From Pseudobutyrivibrio sp. (GTDB lineage: Bacteria; Bacillota; Clostridia; Lachnospirales; Lachnospiraceae), in the NCBI RefSeq assembly GCF_017471675.1, contig NZ_JAFUSK010000067.1, positions 1-45,753 on the forward strand: DNA of 45,753 nucleotides, given 5' to 3'. Position 1 is the first letter of the stretch. Each line of letters opens with the position of its first letter. Shown piece after piece: positions 9,257 through 17,663 of this stretch. Made by a program: the position numbers and the translations under genes. Below the pieces are notes generated by a model. That model was not told the origin of the DNA. It ran no database searches and saw only the letters and a program-made list of their open reading frames with translations.

Positions 9257-10849
9257 ATGAAAAATTGCGCACAATCAATTAACAAATTAATAGCCCTGTC
9301 ACTTGCAGCTTTATCCCTTACAGGATGTGGCATAGGTTCGGTGGACACTCCATCAAAATCCAGTGGTGATGATACTGTTACGTTGGATTGGTATATTAAT
9401 TATTCCTGGTTTAATACAGGCTGGGGAAGCAATGTAGTATCCCGCACTATCACAGAAAACACAGGTGTAGACATTAATTTTATCACCCCTCAGGGTAACG
9501 AGGAGGAGAAGCTGAATGCCATCATTGAATCCGGCTCTCTGCCTGATTTAATCACACTTGGATGGTGGGAGCCTCAGGTCAACGAGCTGATTCAAAAGGA
9601 TATGGTATATGCCATCAATGAGCTGGCTGATGAGTACGACCCATATTTTTATCAGGTATGCGACAAGCAGGCTGTCAGCTGGTATACCCAGTCAGATGGA
9701 AATATATATGGATATCCAAGCTCATCTGTCACCCCCCAGGATGTGGAAAGCAATGACAAAATCGGCTCCAACCAAACCTTCCTTGTAAGAAAGGATATAT
9801 ACGAAGCCATTGGAAGCCCTGATATGACCACGATAGAGGGCTTTGAGGGTGCTGTCAAAAAGGCAAAGGAGATGTTTCCTCTGATAGATGGCAAACCACT
9901 TATTCCAATTGGCGCCCATCTTTTTGATGATTCGGGAAATGTTTCCTTTGACCAGTATATCCAAAACTTCCTTGCCATTCCTTACGAAAAGGATGGTAGG
10001 CTTTACGATAGAAACACGGACCCTGAGTATATTAAGTGGCTAAAGATGTTTAGAAAGCTTAATGAGGAGGGCTATCTTTCTACTGATGTGTTTATCGACC
10101 AAAGGACACAGATGGAGGAAAAGATTGCTGAGGGCAGATATTTTTGCATGCTGTATCAGTACACGGACATGGCAGCACAGCAGAAGACCCTTTATTCTAA
10201 GGCCCCAGATAGCATATATATTGCAGTAGATGGGCCTAAGAATATGAACGGTGATGACCATGTGCTTCCAACTAATACAGTCAGTGGCTGGACAGTTACC
10301 ATGATTTCAAAGGATTGCAAGCATCCTGATAGAGCCATTCAGTTTATGGATTATCTTATTTCAGAAGAGGGGCAAAGAATAGTATATCTGGGGGTTGAGG
10401 GCATCACCTACGATATGGTAGATGGCAAGCCTGTGATAAAGCCAGATGTGCTAAAGCTTCTTAACACAGATAGAGGTACCTATGATCAAATATATGGTGC
10501 AGATGATGCCTATTGGATGCTGCAGGACAATGTAATGCAGCTAAAGTGGCGGACAGATAACACCTCACCAACTACCCAGCTGGAGGAATGGACATATAAA
10601 TATGCCCGGTATACTGGTCAGTATGATGTTATCCTGCCGGCTGATACTGAGGATGCATACATAGATAGTCAGCTAAGCGCCCTTTGGGCAGACACATTGC
10701 AGCAGCTACTTTTGGCAGCCAGCGACGAGGAATTTGACAGGATTTTAGAGGAATATAAGCAGGAGCGAGTTGTACTTGGTTACAATGGGCTTCAGGAGAA
10801 ACGATATCAGTATGTTGTTAAAGCAAAGGAAAAATTGGGAATCAATTAA
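9257..10849 (+). CDS. Orphan extracellular solute-binding lipoprotein
   Basis: A 530-aa lipoprotein with signal residues 1-23 and lipobox LTGC (Cys24). The body resembles the large LplA-like family of carbohydrate-binding proteins: an early WYINYSWF segment, NAIIESGSLPDLI near 90, and a C-terminal helical part. It has no permease genes of its own and is followed, with an overlap, by a sensor kinase. I infer that it delivers or presents the ligand to that kinase or shares the upstream permeases. No Shine-Dalgarno sequence is visible before ATG 9257, and the only good promoter puts the transcript start there, so the message may be leaderless. Confidence 0.8.
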   Translation: MKNCAQSINKLIALSLAALSLTGCGIGSVDTPSKSSGDDTVTLDWYINYSWFNTGWGSNVVSRTITENTGVDINFITPQGNEEEKLNAIIESGSLPDLITLGWWEPQVNELIQKDMVYAINELADEYDPYFYQVCDKQAVSWYTQSDGNIYGYPSSSVTPQDVESNDKIGSNQTFLVRKDIYEAIGSPDMTTIEGFEGAVKKAKEMFPLIDGKPLIPIGAHLFDDSGNVSFDQYIQNFLAIPYEKDGRLYDRNTDPEYIKWLKMFRKLNEEGYLSTDVFIDQRTQMEEKIAEGRYFCMLYQYTDMAAQQKTLYSKAPDSIYIAVDGPKNMNGDDHVLPTNTVSGWTVTMISKDCKHPDRAIQFMDYLISEEGQRIVYLGVEGITYDMVDGKPVIKPDVLKLLNTDRGTYDQIYGADDAYWMLQDNVMQLKWRTDNTSPTTQLEEWTYKYARYTGQYDVILPADTEDAYIDSQLSALWADTLQQLLLAASDEEFDRILEEYKQERVVLGYNGLQEKRYQYVVKAKEKLGIN

Positions 10850-12638
10850 AGGAATAAAACTGAATAGAAAATTGACTGCCATTATCCTTGTCTTTGTTAT
10901 GATACCTATCGCAATTCTTAGTGGCGTAATGTTTTACAATATGGAACAATCCACCATTAAGGAAAATGTATCCTATCTGGATTCCACCATGGGAAGACGT
11001 CAGGATAGTATCAAAAATAACATTGATTCTATCAATATGACTACCCAGTTTTTCTTGTCAGATGAGACCATGAATAGGATATTGATTAGCGCTAAGAATC
11101 AAGGTACCTATTCCACTAAGGAGTGGTTATCCTTTTACAGGAATGATGTGGCTTCCCTTGAGCGACTTATCAATACCAACCCTGTGCTTGCAGGTGCAAG
11201 ATATTATGCAGCCAGCGATAATGTGCAGGAGATGATGCCAGTTATGTATAACGCTTCAAGAATGCAAAGACAGCCTTGGACATATATGGCAGAGGCTGGT
11301 GGCTGGGTATACGATTACAAGGATAATCTGTTTTCAAACAGTGATACAGCACCGCTTTTGGCTCTAATTACCCCAATCAATGACAGGAAATATGGCAAGC
11401 TTGGTGTTATAGAAACCAGCATGAAAATGAGCACTATGTTTCCATCTATGTATGAGAATGTGCCAGGGGAAATTAGCTGCTTTGTTACATCAGATGGGAA
11501 TGTTATCTTTGGCAAAAGAACAGATGAAAAGGTGAAGGCTATAGCAATTAATCTTGCAGCTGAGATGACAGACAAGGCTAAGGGGCTAGAGAATAATGAA
11601 ATAAAGACCTACTATAGCAGGTATGATAAAAGCGTAATCTCTGGCATGTACATCAAGGAGCTTTCAGGCACATTGGTTTCCGTGGAGGATATTAGTGACA
11701 GCCTAAATGAGGTGTATAAGCAGCGGAATATATTTGTGCTTTGGATGATTGTTATACTTATTCTTTTGTCATTTGTGGTGGACCTTTTGGTGCGTCAGGT
11801 ACTAAAAAGCTTTTATGCAACCCTTTATACCATCAGACAGGTTAGAAAGGGAGATTTATCTGTTAGGGCTAAAGAATCAGGCAGGGATGATGAAATGGGT
11901 GAGCTTGCTCATCAGGTTAATAGAATGCTTGATAACATTCAGACTCTGATGCAGCAGAATATTGATAGAGAAATACTTGCCAAGGACAGCCAGATTAAGG
12001 CTCTGCAAAATCAGATTAACGCTCACTTTATATACAATGTGCTGGAATCTATTAAGATGATGGCTGAGATGCAGGAGGAGTATGACATTTCTGATGCTAT
12101 AACAAGCCTAGGCAAGCTCCTTCGCTACAGTATGAAGTGGACTTCTGAAATGGTGCTTGTATCAGAGGAACTGGAATATATCAAAAACTATATGGCATTA
12201 ATTAATCTGCGTTTTGATTATGATATTATTCTTTCTCTAAACATTCCTTTTGCCATTATGAATCAGCGTGTGCCTAAGATGTCTCTACAGCCTATTATCG
12301 AAAATGCCATAATTCACGGTGTGGAAGAAATAGCTGAGGATACCACCATCTATATTAAGGGCTTAATAGTAGATAATGATTGCATTATCGAAATCACCGA
12401 TAACGGCAGGGGCATGAATGATGAGGAACTAGACAGGCTTAAGAAAAAGATTTCAGGAGAAATTGCTACAGGTGGAGGCTCAGGAAATGGAATCGGTCTT
12501 AAGAATGTGCAGGATAGATTAAAGGCAAGCTTTGGTGAGGGCTATGGCATAGACGTAGCCACCATGGAGGGCTGCTACACAAAGGTCAGTGTAAGAATTC
12601 CACTTAAGAGTGTAGAAAATGTAAAAGAACTTTGTTAG
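10812..12638 (+). CDS. YesM-type sensor histidine kinase
   Basis: A 608-aa membrane kinase. ATG 10812 has AGGAG at 10794-10798, a rather long spacing, so the start is uncertain; an in-frame codon at 10770 would add 14 residues. Order of parts: transmembrane segment about 21-41, an extracellular sensing region to about 300, a second transmembrane segment about 304-326, a HAMP linker, the His_kinase segment with phospho-acceptor His405 in INAHFIYN, and a HATPase with NGRGM and GNGIGLKNV boxes. The family normally reads NPHFLYN, so the Pro is replaced by Ala. It overlaps the upstream lipoprotein gene by 38 bases. It would phosphorylate the following response regulator. Confidence 0.88.
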   Translation: MLLKQRKNWESIKGIKLNRKLTAIILVFVMIPIAILSGVMFYNMEQSTIKENVSYLDSTMGRRQDSIKNNIDSINMTTQFFLSDETMNRILISAKNQGTYSTKEWLSFYRNDVASLERLINTNPVLAGARYYAASDNVQEMMPVMYNASRMQRQPWTYMAEAGGWVYDYKDNLFSNSDTAPLLALITPINDRKYGKLGVIETSMKMSTMFPSMYENVPGEISCFVTSDGNVIFGKRTDEKVKAIAINLAAEMTDKAKGLENNEIKTYYSRYDKSVISGMYIKELSGTLVSVEDISDSLNEVYKQRNIFVLWMIVILILLSFVVDLLVRQVLKSFYATLYTIRQVRKGDLSVRAKESGRDDEMGELAHQVNRMLDNIQTLMQQNIDREILAKDSQIKALQNQINAHFIYNVLESIKMMAEMQEEYDISDAITSLGKLLRYSMKWTSEMVLVSEELEYIKNYMALINLRFDYDIILSLNIPFAIMNQRVPKMSLQPIIENAIIHGVEEIAEDTTIYIKGLIVDNDCIIEITDNGRGMNDEELDRLKKKISGEIATGGGSGNGIGLKNVQDRLKASFGEGYGIDVATMEGCYTKVSVRIPLKSVENVKELC

Positions 12639-12648
12639 AGGGTAATGT

Positions 12649-14067
12649 ATGAAGAAGGTTTTAGTAGTAGAAGATGAAAAGCTTATAAGACAGGGAATTG
12701 CAGCTATGATAAAGCGCAGCGGTGTTCCTGTTGAAGAGGTAATAGAATGTAACAATGGGCTTAGCGCCATGGATGTTTTATCTAAGGAGCAGATTGATGT
12801 GGTGTTCACAGATATCCGTATGCCAAAGATGAACGGTATAGAGCTGGTTCAGGCTATGCAGGAGTTGGATAATCCTCCGCTTGCAGTAGCCATCAGCGGA
12901 TATGATGATTTTTCCTACGCAGTAGAAATGATGAGGCATGGCGTAAGGGAATATATTCTAAAGCCAGTGGAAAGAGATAAGCTTAAATCTATTCTTGAAA
13001 AGCTGGATAATGAGATTAACCATCGTATAGAGGACAAAGAAAAGCTAGATGCCCTAGACAATCAGCTTCTTAAATACATGCTTAGGGATAAGGATTCCAA
13101 GGAGGAAGACACCTTGCTTTTAGCCCAGACTCTTAATAGAGAGGTGGGAAATGAGTATGTTGTAGTAGTGGCAAATGCTGATACTTCTGCTTTATCAGGA
13201 ATCACTCTTAGGGGAGTTCAGGGTGGTAATGTATACATAGTTGCTCCTGATGAAATCTCTTCTGTCGCAGGGTTAAAATATATAGGAATAAGTGATGTAT
13301 ATTCTAATGTAACAGATTTAAAAAGGGCATACACCCAGGCTTTCATAAGAAGAGGCGAAGCGTTTCTTCAAAACATGAATGTGGTAGATTACGACCTGCC
13401 TGCTATTCCTTCAGAACTTTTAAAAACAGCAGCAAAGCTTACAGAGGAAAACTCTATCAGTGCCAGAGTTCAGCTAATGGGGGTGGACAGGCCAAAGGAA
13501 CTAAAAAAAGAATGGGATAGCTTCTTTATAGCTGCCACCCGTGGTCAGATTCCTCCAAAGAAATTTATAGCAGCTATTAATCAATTTGTGGGAGAGCTTT
13601 GTGCCACCTACAAGGTAACAGTAGCAGATACCCTGGTAAATCCACTTGTTACAGATTGTCTGAGCAATTACAGAGAAGGATTTATGAGCTTTGTATTAGA
13701 TATGCAGTCTAAGCTAAGTTCAGCTGAGGATGTGGATCAAACCACAGCCAAGATAAATGAAGCTATTGCATACATTAATGAAAATTACGCCAGGGATTTG
13801 AATATGGCTGTTGTAAGCAACCATATATCAATGAACTATTCTCTATTTTCAGCAGAATTTAAAAATATTACTGGAACAAATTTCGTAACCTACGTAAAGG
13901 AACTTAGAATGAAGGAGGCAAAGAAGCTTCTTTCCGAAACTGATATGAAGGTTAATGAAATATCTGTAAATGTTGGTTACGACAACGAAAAGCATTTTAT
14001 GAAAAGCTTTAAGGCTTATGTAGGCGTGTCTCCTAGCGAGTATAGAAAAAATGCCTTGCGAAACTAG
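12649..14067 (+). CDS. YesN-type response regulator, AraC family
   Basis: A 472-aa cytoplasmic regulator. The receiver domain covers residues 1-120, with phospho-acceptor Asp55 in FTDIRMPKMNG and the switch Lys in YILKPVE near 105. A middle region of no clear type follows. The C-terminal 100 residues are a double helix-turn-helix AraC DNA-binding domain ending in VGVSPSEYRK. The start is ten bases after the kinase stop, with a GAGGGTAATGT site. The likely targets are the neighbouring phosphorylase and importer genes. Confidence 0.92.
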   Translation: MKKVLVVEDEKLIRQGIAAMIKRSGVPVEEVIECNNGLSAMDVLSKEQIDVVFTDIRMPKMNGIELVQAMQELDNPPLAVAISGYDDFSYAVEMMRHGVREYILKPVERDKLKSILEKLDNEINHRIEDKEKLDALDNQLLKYMLRDKDSKEEDTLLLAQTLNREVGNEYVVVVANADTSALSGITLRGVQGGNVYIVAPDEISSVAGLKYIGISDVYSNVTDLKRAYTQAFIRRGEAFLQNMNVVDYDLPAIPSELLKTAAKLTEENSISARVQLMGVDRPKELKKEWDSFFIAATRGQIPPKKFIAAINQFVGELCATYKVTVADTLVNPLVTDCLSNYREGFMSFVLDMQSKLSSAEDVDQTTAKINEAIAYINENYARDLNMAVVSNHISMNYSLFSAEFKNITGTNFVTYVKELRMKEAKKLLSETDMKVNEISVNVGYDNEKHFMKSFKAYVGVSPSEYRKNALRN

Positions 14068-14141
14068 TCTTGCTGTTATAGAATAAGGGGTTGTGAGTAA
14101 TATTATTTATCTTATAACTGTTTAGCGATAGAGAGGACAAC

Positions 14142-14519
14142 GTGGGTAACAGATTTACAGTAAAAGGGCCAGACCGTGAGACAATAGAAGCGGCTAAGGC
14201 CATGAGATCAAAACTTAAAGATAATACCTATACTATCATGGATATATATACCTTTCAGTCAAAAGTGCTCAGTGGTGAAATCAATGACGACAAAGGCATA
14301 GCAGAGCTTATTATCAATGGCTCTGTTTCCACCTATCATATCCATATCGACAGAAGATGTGTAACAAAATCAGACGGTACCCTGATTACATATACTGGCA
14401 TTATGAAAATGTACAAACCAGAAGAACTTAAAATCAAATACACCAAAAGGCCTAAAAAAATGATGAGTGTAGCCCAGCTTAAACAAATGCGTAAGGAACG
14501 CAATAAGATTAATCTTTAA
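14142..14519 (+). CDS. Uncharacterised 125-aa protein
   Basis: I do not recognise this family. It is a soluble, basic protein with no signal peptide and no cysteine cluster. It starts at GTG 14142 after a GAGAGGAC site. The C-terminal 35 residues are very Lys/Arg-rich (for example KRPKKMMSVAQLKQ), which would suit nucleic-acid binding, but this is only composition. It lies 74 bases after the response regulator and ends just before a bidirectional terminator, so it may be the last gene of that transcript. Confidence 0.65.
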   Translation: MGNRFTVKGPDRETIEAAKAMRSKLKDNTYTIMDIYTFQSKVLSGEINDDKGIAELIINGSVSTYHIHIDRRCVTKSDGTLITYTGIMKMYKPEELKIKYTKRPKKMMSVAQLKQMRKERNKINL

Positions 14520-14523
14520 ATAT

Positions 14524-14567
14524 ACAAGGAGTGATTAACAGATAACTGCTAATCACTCCTTGTTTTT
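14524..14567. terminator. Bidirectional terminator
   Basis: ACAAGGAGTGATTA at 14524-14537 pairs perfectly over 14 bp with TAATCACTCCTTGT at 14550-14563, followed by a T run on the plus strand. A shorter T run (from AAATATA) serves the minus strand. It separates the convergent genes at 14142 and 14549; the minus-strand gene's last codons lie in its loop and right arm. Confidence 0.9.
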
Positions 14568-15433
14568 CTAAATATCTCATCCTTATATTTCTTTGGAGAT
14601 TTGCCATATTCTTTAACAAAAGCTCTGTAAAAAACGGAATAATCACTAAAGCCGTAGGATTCAGCTACAGTGGTGATATCAGCCCCACTAAGAATGGCAT
14701 CCTTACACATGCTAAGCCTTTTTTTGGTAATATATTTATGAAGAGGCATTCCACTGGTCTCAGTAAATATATGAGAGATGTGGAATTTGCTTACGTGTAG
14801 CTTTTCAGACAATTCATCTAAGGAAAGGTTTTCATCTATATGGTTTTCAATATAGACTACGATGCTTTGATACAGGGTATCTGAATCAGTACCAATAGCC
14901 GCAGGATTAATAGATTCGTAAACCATGCGATTTACAGAAAGAATAAAATCACTAACAGAAAGCAGAATCTTTGCATCACGTCCAAATCTGTTAGAGTGAA
15001 TCTCATCTATAAGAGTAAAGCCCTTTCCCTGAATAGTATTAAATTCAATATCAGTAAACTTATGTATAAAAAACTTATCATCATTAGTCTTGTCGGCTAA
15101 ATAATTGTAATCAGATGATATATTAGCCAGGCTATCCAAGAAATCTCTGGTAATCCAAAACACAAATCTACGATAAAAGATAGACCCATCAACTAGCCTT
15201 GCAAAATGCTTCATCCTAGGTGGAATAACAATCAGTGTACCAGGGGTAGGTGTAAATTCCTTCCCATCAATGTGCATAACAATATGCCCATCAATGAAGA
15301 AATAAAATTCATAATAATCATGGGTATGAGCCGCCACCGCAGGAATCTTCTTATCACTGTAGTAATAAATCTCAAAATCCCTGGAGAGCATATATTGTCT
15401 TGTACTAAATTCCGATTTAAGATTCTTTTTCAT
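14549..15433 (-). CDS. AraC-family transcriptional regulator with cupin sensor
   Basis: A 294-aa regulator. The start is the ATG complementary to 15431-15433, which has a GAGGA site about eight bases upstream; an upstream in-frame codon at 15463 lacks one. The N-terminal half is a cupin (HTHDYYEFYFFIDG, then PGTLIVIPPRMKH) expected to bind a sugar or sugar acid. The C-terminal 100 residues form the AraC double helix-turn-helix, ending in YGKSPKKYKDE. It is divergent from the glucuronate operon, so it is the obvious candidate for its regulator, with glucuronate or a pathway intermediate as effector. Confidence 0.88.
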   Translation of the reverse strand: MKKNLKSEFSTRQYMLSRDFEIYYYSDKKIPAVAAHTHDYYEFYFFIDGHIVMHIDGKEFTPTPGTLIVIPPRMKHFARLVDGSIFYRRFVFWITRDFLDSLANISSDYNYLADKTNDDKFFIHKFTDIEFNTIQGKGFTLIDEIHSNRFGRDAKILLSVSDFILSVNRMVYESINPAAIGTDSDTLYQSIVVYIENHIDENLSLDELSEKLHVSKFHISHIFTETSGMPLHKYITKKRLSMCKDAILSGADITTVAESYGFSDYSVFYRAFVKEYGKSPKKYKDEIFRKTRSD

Positions 15434-15459
15434 GTTCACAGTCCTCGTGGTTAATATAA

Positions 15460-15597
15460 GCAAGTCTTTCTCAACCTTGGCAAGCCGAGCAAGATATGAC
15501 CATCATTTTCCGAATGAAATGAAGGAAAATGTTGGTCTAGTAAGCGAAGCTTACATCTGATGGCTTGCGGGAGCACGGAGTACTAAATTAGACTTGC
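15460..15597. repeat. Structured dispersed element, family 1, copy 1
   Basis: Outer arms GCAAGTCT (15460-15467) and AGACTTGC (15590-15597) enclose GCAAGC (15480-15485) paired with GCTTGC (15563-15568). Inside are a variable hairpin, GACCATCATTTTCC (15498-15511) with GGAAAATGTTGGTC (15524-15537), one mismatch, and a small hairpin GTAAGC-gaa-GCTTAC (15540-15554). The flanks GAGCAAGA and GATGGCTTGCGGGAGCACGG are shared with copies at 16386 and 20564. It fills the divergent promoter region between the AraC regulator and eda, so it may lie in a leader transcript. Confidence 0.75.
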
Positions 15598-15713
15598 GTA
15601 TAAATTACCATACTACCGCAATATTTGCAATATAGGTCGCAAGGGTGACAATGGGAGTAAAAGTAAGGGGAAGGTATGATAAATGAAGTAATTGTAGAAG
15701 AGGAGATAGAAAA

Positions 15714-16355
15714 ATGTATGATGAGATAAAAGCTAGATTTCAAGAGATTGGTATTATTCCAGTGGTAGTTCTTGAGGATGCTAAGGATGCTCTTGCTCTT
15801 GGGGAAGCTCTTATGAAGGGAGGACTTCCAGCTGCAGAGGTTACATTTAGAACAGATGCAGCAGAGGAATCCATAAGAATTATGGCAAAGGAATTTCCAG
15901 ATATGCTGGTAGGTGCAGGTACAGTGCTTACCTGCGAACAGGCTGATAGAGCCATGGCTGCTGGTGCAAAGTTTATTGTGGCACCAGGCTTTAATCCAAA
16001 GGTTGTTAATTATTGTATTGAAAAGGGTTATCCTGTATGTCCTGGAGTGCAGACACCTGGTGAGATGGAGCAGGCTATGGAGCTTGGCCTTGATTTTGTT
16101 AAGTTCTTCCCTGCTGAGCCAGCAGGAGGCCTTTCTATGATAAAGGCTGTTGCTGCCCCATATACCAAGCTTACATTTATGCCTACAGGCGGTATCAACA
16201 AGGATAACGTAAAAGAATATCTTAAATATAATAGAATTGTTGCCTGCGGCGGCACCTGGATGGTAAAGAGCGATATGATTGCAAACGGTGACTTCGAAAA
16301 AATCGAGACCCTAACCCACGAGGCAGCGGATATCGTAAAGGAAATCAGAGCGTAA
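15714..16355 (+). CDS. eda: 2-keto-3-deoxy-6-phosphogluconate aldolase (KDPG/KHG aldolase)
   Basis: A 213-aa cytoplasmic class I aldolase, the usual length for the family. It contains the PAAEVTFRTDAA segment with the catalytic Glu near 43-45, the GAGTVLT segment at about 69, and the Schiff-base Lys in DFVKFFPAE near 131. It splits 2-keto-3-deoxy-6-phosphogluconate into pyruvate and glyceraldehyde 3-phosphate, the last step of glucuronate breakdown. A GAGGAGA site precedes the ATG. It is the first gene of the eda-uxuA-uxuB-uxaC-kdgK order. Confidence 0.95.
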   Translation: MYDEIKARFQEIGIIPVVVLEDAKDALALGEALMKGGLPAAEVTFRTDAAEESIRIMAKEFPDMLVGAGTVLTCEQADRAMAAGAKFIVAPGFNPKVVNYCIEKGYPVCPGVQTPGEMEQAMELGLDFVKFFPAEPAGGLSMIKAVAAPYTKLTFMPTGGINKDNVKEYLKYNRIVACGGTWMVKSDMIANGDFEKIETLTHEAADIVKEIRA

Positions 16356-16385
16356 TATTCATAACTAATAATGCGACCACATAGA

Positions 16386-16484
16386 CTTGGCAAGCGCGAG
16401 CAAGAGGGCCCCATGTAGTTAAGGAGGGACCCTTTAGGGAGGATTCCTTGACTGCAATGGGAGATGGCTTGCGGGAGCACGGAG
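16386..16484. repeat. Structured dispersed element, family 1, copy 2
   Basis: It begins CTTGGCAAGCGCGAGCAAG and ends GGCTTGCGGGAGCACGGAG. The variable stem is GTAGTTAAGGA (16415-16425) with TCCTTGACTGC (16445-16455): 11 pairs including two G-T wobbles, extended by CCCAT with ATGGG. The stem sequence is unrelated to that of the other copies although the ends are conserved. It sits between eda and uxuA. The antisense reading frame here that begins MLPQAISHC is a product of the repeat, not a gene. Confidence 0.8.
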
Positions 16485-16524
16485 TTATAGAGGGGAGCAG
16501 TACAGATTTGGAGGATTTATATAG

Positions 16525-17592
16525 ATGGAAATGACACTTAGATGGTACGGTAAGGATTTTGATACCGTAAGCTTAGAGCAAATTAGGCAAATTCCTGGTG
16601 TCCATGGAGTAATCACTACGCTCTATGACACTAAGCCAGGCGAGGTGTGGAGCCGTGAGAGAATACATGCTCTTAAGGAGCAAGTGGAGGCGGCAGGCCT
16701 TACAATTGCTGGAATTGAAAGTGTAAATGTACATGAGGATATTAAGCTTGGCAAGCCAAGTAGAGATCAGCTTATTGATAATTATATTGAGACACTGAAG
16801 AACTTAGGTGAAGAGGATATTCATCTGGTTTGCTATAACTTTATGCCAGTGTTTGACTGGACCAGAACTGAGCTTGCAAGAAAAAGACCTGATGGCTCAA
16901 CTGTGCTTGCATATACTCAGGAGGCAGTTGATGCGTTGGTTCCAGAGAAGATGTTTGAATCTATTTCAGGGGATACTAATGGAACAGTGATGCCAGGCTG
17001 GGAGCCAGATAGACTTGCTCATGTTAAGGAATTGTTTGAGGAGTATAAGGATATTACAGATGAGGATTTGTTTGAGAACCTTAAATACTTCCTTGAGAGA
17101 ATTATGCCTGTGTGTGATGAGTATGATATCAACATGGCTATTCATCCAGATGACCCTGCATGGCCTGTGTTTGGCTTGCCACGTATTATCATCAATAAGG
17201 AAAACATTCACCGAATGATGAAGATGGTGGATAACCCACATAATGGTGTTACATTCTGTTCAGGTTCCTATGGAACAAACTTAGAGAATGATTTGCCAGA
17301 TATGATTAGAAACCTTAAGGGCAGAATACATTTTGCTCATGTAAGAAATCTTAAATTTAATTCTCCTACAGATTTTGAAGAGGCAGCACATCTTTCTTCT
17401 GATGGAAGCTTTGATATGTATGAGATTGTAAAGGCTCTTTATGATATAGGATTTACAGGCCCAATCCGCCCAGACCATGGACGTATGATTTGGGGTGAAA
17501 AGGCTATGCCAGGCTACGGACTATACGATAGAGCCCTTGGCGCCGCCTATATCAACGGACTATGGGAAGCTATAGAAAAGAGCAACAAATAG
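16525..17592 (+). CDS. uxuA: Mannonate dehydratase
   Basis: A 355-aa cytoplasmic enzyme of the UxuA family, a metal-dependent TIM barrel, of normal length. The start MEMTLRWYGKDFDTVSLEQI, the segment HPDDPAWPVFGLPRI near 210 with metal-ligand His, and IHFAHVRN near 270 are characteristic. It dehydrates D-mannonate to 2-keto-3-deoxygluconate. A GGAGG site lies ten bases before the ATG. It is preceded by a family 1 repeat and followed by tandem hairpins. Confidence 0.95.
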   Translation: MEMTLRWYGKDFDTVSLEQIRQIPGVHGVITTLYDTKPGEVWSRERIHALKEQVEAAGLTIAGIESVNVHEDIKLGKPSRDQLIDNYIETLKNLGEEDIHLVCYNFMPVFDWTRTELARKRPDGSTVLAYTQEAVDALVPEKMFESISGDTNGTVMPGWEPDRLAHVKELFEEYKDITDEDLFENLKYFLERIMPVCDEYDINMAIHPDDPAWPVFGLPRIIINKENIHRMMKMVDNPHNGVTFCSGSYGTNLENDLPDMIRNLKGRIHFAHVRNLKFNSPTDFEEAAHLSSDGSFDMYEIVKALYDIGFTGPIRPDHGRMIWGEKAMPGYGLYDRALGAAYINGLWEAIEKSNK

Positions 17593-17634
17593 GCTTCCCC
17601 CTATTTTTAGGGGGAAGCTGTCAGCGCAGCTGAC
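17593..17634 (+). promoter_or_regulatory. Tandem intercistronic hairpins between uxuA and uxuB
   Basis: The first stem is GCTTCCCCCTA (17593-17603) with TAGGGGGAAGC (17608-17618), 11 bp. The second is GTCAGC-gca-GCTGAC (17620-17634), 6 bp with a three-base loop. Only the loop of the first has T residues, and no T tract follows, so these look like mRNA-stability or processing structures rather than an efficient terminator. Confidence 0.6.
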
Positions 17635-17663
17635 TGATGAGGGTAAAAAAGAGGAGATTTATT

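Noticed and set aside
10770-10811. Upstream start for the sensor kinase
   Set aside because: The added 14 residues overlap the lipoprotein gene further and have no clear ribosome site; ATG 10812 is preferred, though not with certainty.
16028-16480. Minus-strand open frame starting MLPQAISHC, with similar peptides on the plus strand at 20584-20700
   Set aside because: The shared peptide comes from the conserved ends of the family 1 repeat read through; the frame otherwise runs antisense through eda.
17629-17645. CTGATGAG, resembling a hammerhead ribozyme core
   Set aside because: No matching CGAAA segment or stems I and III are found nearby; the bases belong to a simple hairpin and the spacer after it.
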